The translations under genes were made by a program, and so were the position numbers. A DNA stretch of 8,088 bases from Caulobacteraceae bacterium (lineage in GTDB: Bacteria > Pseudomonadota > Alphaproteobacteria > Caulobacterales > Caulobacteraceae), in assembly GCA_013815405.1 (NCBI GenBank), contig JACDGF010000081.1:1-8088 (forward strand). The letters are read 5' to 3'. This document shows positions 7,298 to 8,088 of this stretch, piece after piece; the stretch's first letter is position 1; every line of letters begins with the position of its first letter. The notes under the pieces were generated by a model. The model had not been told where the DNA came from and did not search any database. It worked only from the letters and a program-made list of their open reading frames with translations.

Positions 7298-8088
7298 GTG
7301 CCCCCGCCCGACGATCACCTCCTGCCGGTCTACAACCGCGCCCCGCTGGCGTTCGAGCGGGGCGAGGGGGCGTGGCTCTATACGGCGGAGGGGGAGGCTT
7401 ATCTCGATTGCCTGGCGGGGATCGCGGTCACGGGGCTGGGGCATGGGCATCCCAAGCTGGTCCAGGCGCTGAAGGACCAGGGGGAGAAGCTGTGGCATAT
7501 CTCCAACATATTTCGCATCCCGGGCCAGGAGGTTCTGGCGGCGCGGCTGGCCGAGGCGACCTTCGCCGACCTGGTGTTCTTCACCAATTCGGGGACCGAG
7601 GCGGTGGAGTGCGCGCTGAAGATGGCGCGGCGGTTTCACTGGGCCGCCGGCCAGCCCGAGCGGATCGACGTCATCGGCTTCGAGGGCGCCTTCCACGGGC
7701 GCAGCTACGCGGCCGTCTTCGCCGCCGGCAACCCGAAGTATGTCGAGGGCTACGGCCCGCCCCTGCCGGGCTTCGTTCAACTTCCGTTCGGCGACATGGC
7801 GGCGCTGGAGGCGGCGATGGGGCCGACGACGGCGGCGGTGATCGGCGAGCCGGTGCAGGGCGAGGGCGGCGTGCGCGCCTGGCCGGAGGGAGACCTTTCC
7901 GCCCTGCGCGCCCTCTGCGACGAACGCGGCGTCCTGCTGATCTACGACGAGATCCAATGCGGCCTGGGGCGGACCGGCAGGCTCTTCGCCCATGAGTGGG
8001 CCAGGGACGCGGCGCCGGACATTCTGTGCGTGGCCAAGGCGCTGGGCGGCGGCTTCCCAGTGGGCGCGTGCCTCGCCACCGCCCGGGC
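7298..8088 (+). CDS. argD: Acetylornithine / succinyl-diaminopimelate aminotransferase, N-terminal part (cut by window edge)
   Basis: ArgD is a PLP-dependent class III aminotransferase converting N-acetylglutamate semialdehyde to N-acetylornithine in arginine synthesis, and often acting in lysine synthesis too. 263 codons are present, about two thirds of the usual ~400. Visible features are the family N-terminus [21 protein letters not shown] in two overlapping parts, [13 protein letters not shown] (96-108, PLP phosphate binding), FHGRSYAA (132-139), EPVQGEGG (184-191), [12 protein letters not shown] (216-227) with D217 for the pyridine nitrogen, and the PLP lysine K247 in [12 protein letters not shown]. 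Start is the GTG at 7298 with AGAGGA at 7286-7291, six bases upstream. The frame runs further upstream but without family sequence. It is core metabolism and marks the return to native chromosome after the accessory block. Confidence 0.95.
   Translation, partial: MPPPDDHLLPVYNRAPLAFERGEGAWLYTAEGEAYLDCLAGIAVTGLGHGHPKLVQALKDQGEKLWHISNIFRIPGQEVLAARLAEATFADLVFFTNSGTEAVECALKMARRFHWAAGQPERIDVIGFEGAFHGRSYAAVFAAGNPKYVEGYGPPLPGFVQLPFGDMAALEAAMGPTTAAVIGEPVQGEGGVRAWPEGDLSALRALCDERGVLLIYDEIQCGLGRTGRLFAHEWARDAAPDILCVAKALGGGFPVGACLATAR

Overview
The window is GC-rich (roughly 65-70% over the housekeeping genes) and looks like the chromosome of an alphaproteobacterium, most likely of the Caulobacterales (Caulobacter/Phenylobacterium/Brevundimonas). 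The reasons are a Tim44-like gene divergent from secB, an EipA-type DUF1134 protein, a CtrA-like box (TTAA-N7-TGAA) upstream of that gene, a Caulobacter-style promoter before argD, and the product similarities. The assignment is inference, since no search was run.

Layout. 1-114 (-) is the start of a Tim44-like membrane protein. 234-731 (+) is secB, convergent with 743-1363 (-), an exported DUF1134/EipA protein. A 126-bp divergent region with the CtrA-like box separates it from lepA (1490-3295, +). Directly behind lepA is a type II toxin-antitoxin pair, vapB (AbrB-fold) and vapC (PIN RNase), at 3365-3992, with a perfect inverted repeat laid over its probable promoter. It is followed at about 3994-4144 by a second, damaged copy of the lepA 3' end, so the pair sits between two copies of the lepA tail like a cassette between attachment-type repeats.

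Next comes 4141-4809 (-), an unrecognised gene of clearly lower GC. Divergent from it is a tightly overlapping operon (4953-7176, +): vsr (T:G mismatch endonuclease), a C5-cytosine methyltransferase, and a GIY-YIG restriction enzyme of the Eco29kI family. By family this is a type II restriction-modification system, predicted to recognise CCGCGG. The endonuclease starts at a TTG that overlaps the methyltransferase stop. Housekeeping sequence resumes with argD (7298 to the window end, +), preceded by a promoter and a 9-bp-stem hairpin in its leader.

Functionally, about 3.3-7.2 kb is an accessory insertion between core genes. It carries two self-maintaining modules (TA and R-M), a repair enzyme that offsets the mutagenic cost of cytosine methylation, and one gene of unknown role. 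No integrase, transposase, tRNA or CRISPR array is visible. The families are known. The less ordinary points are the lepA-tail duplication around vapBC, the uncharacterised gene beside the R-M operon, and the vsr-M-R arrangement.
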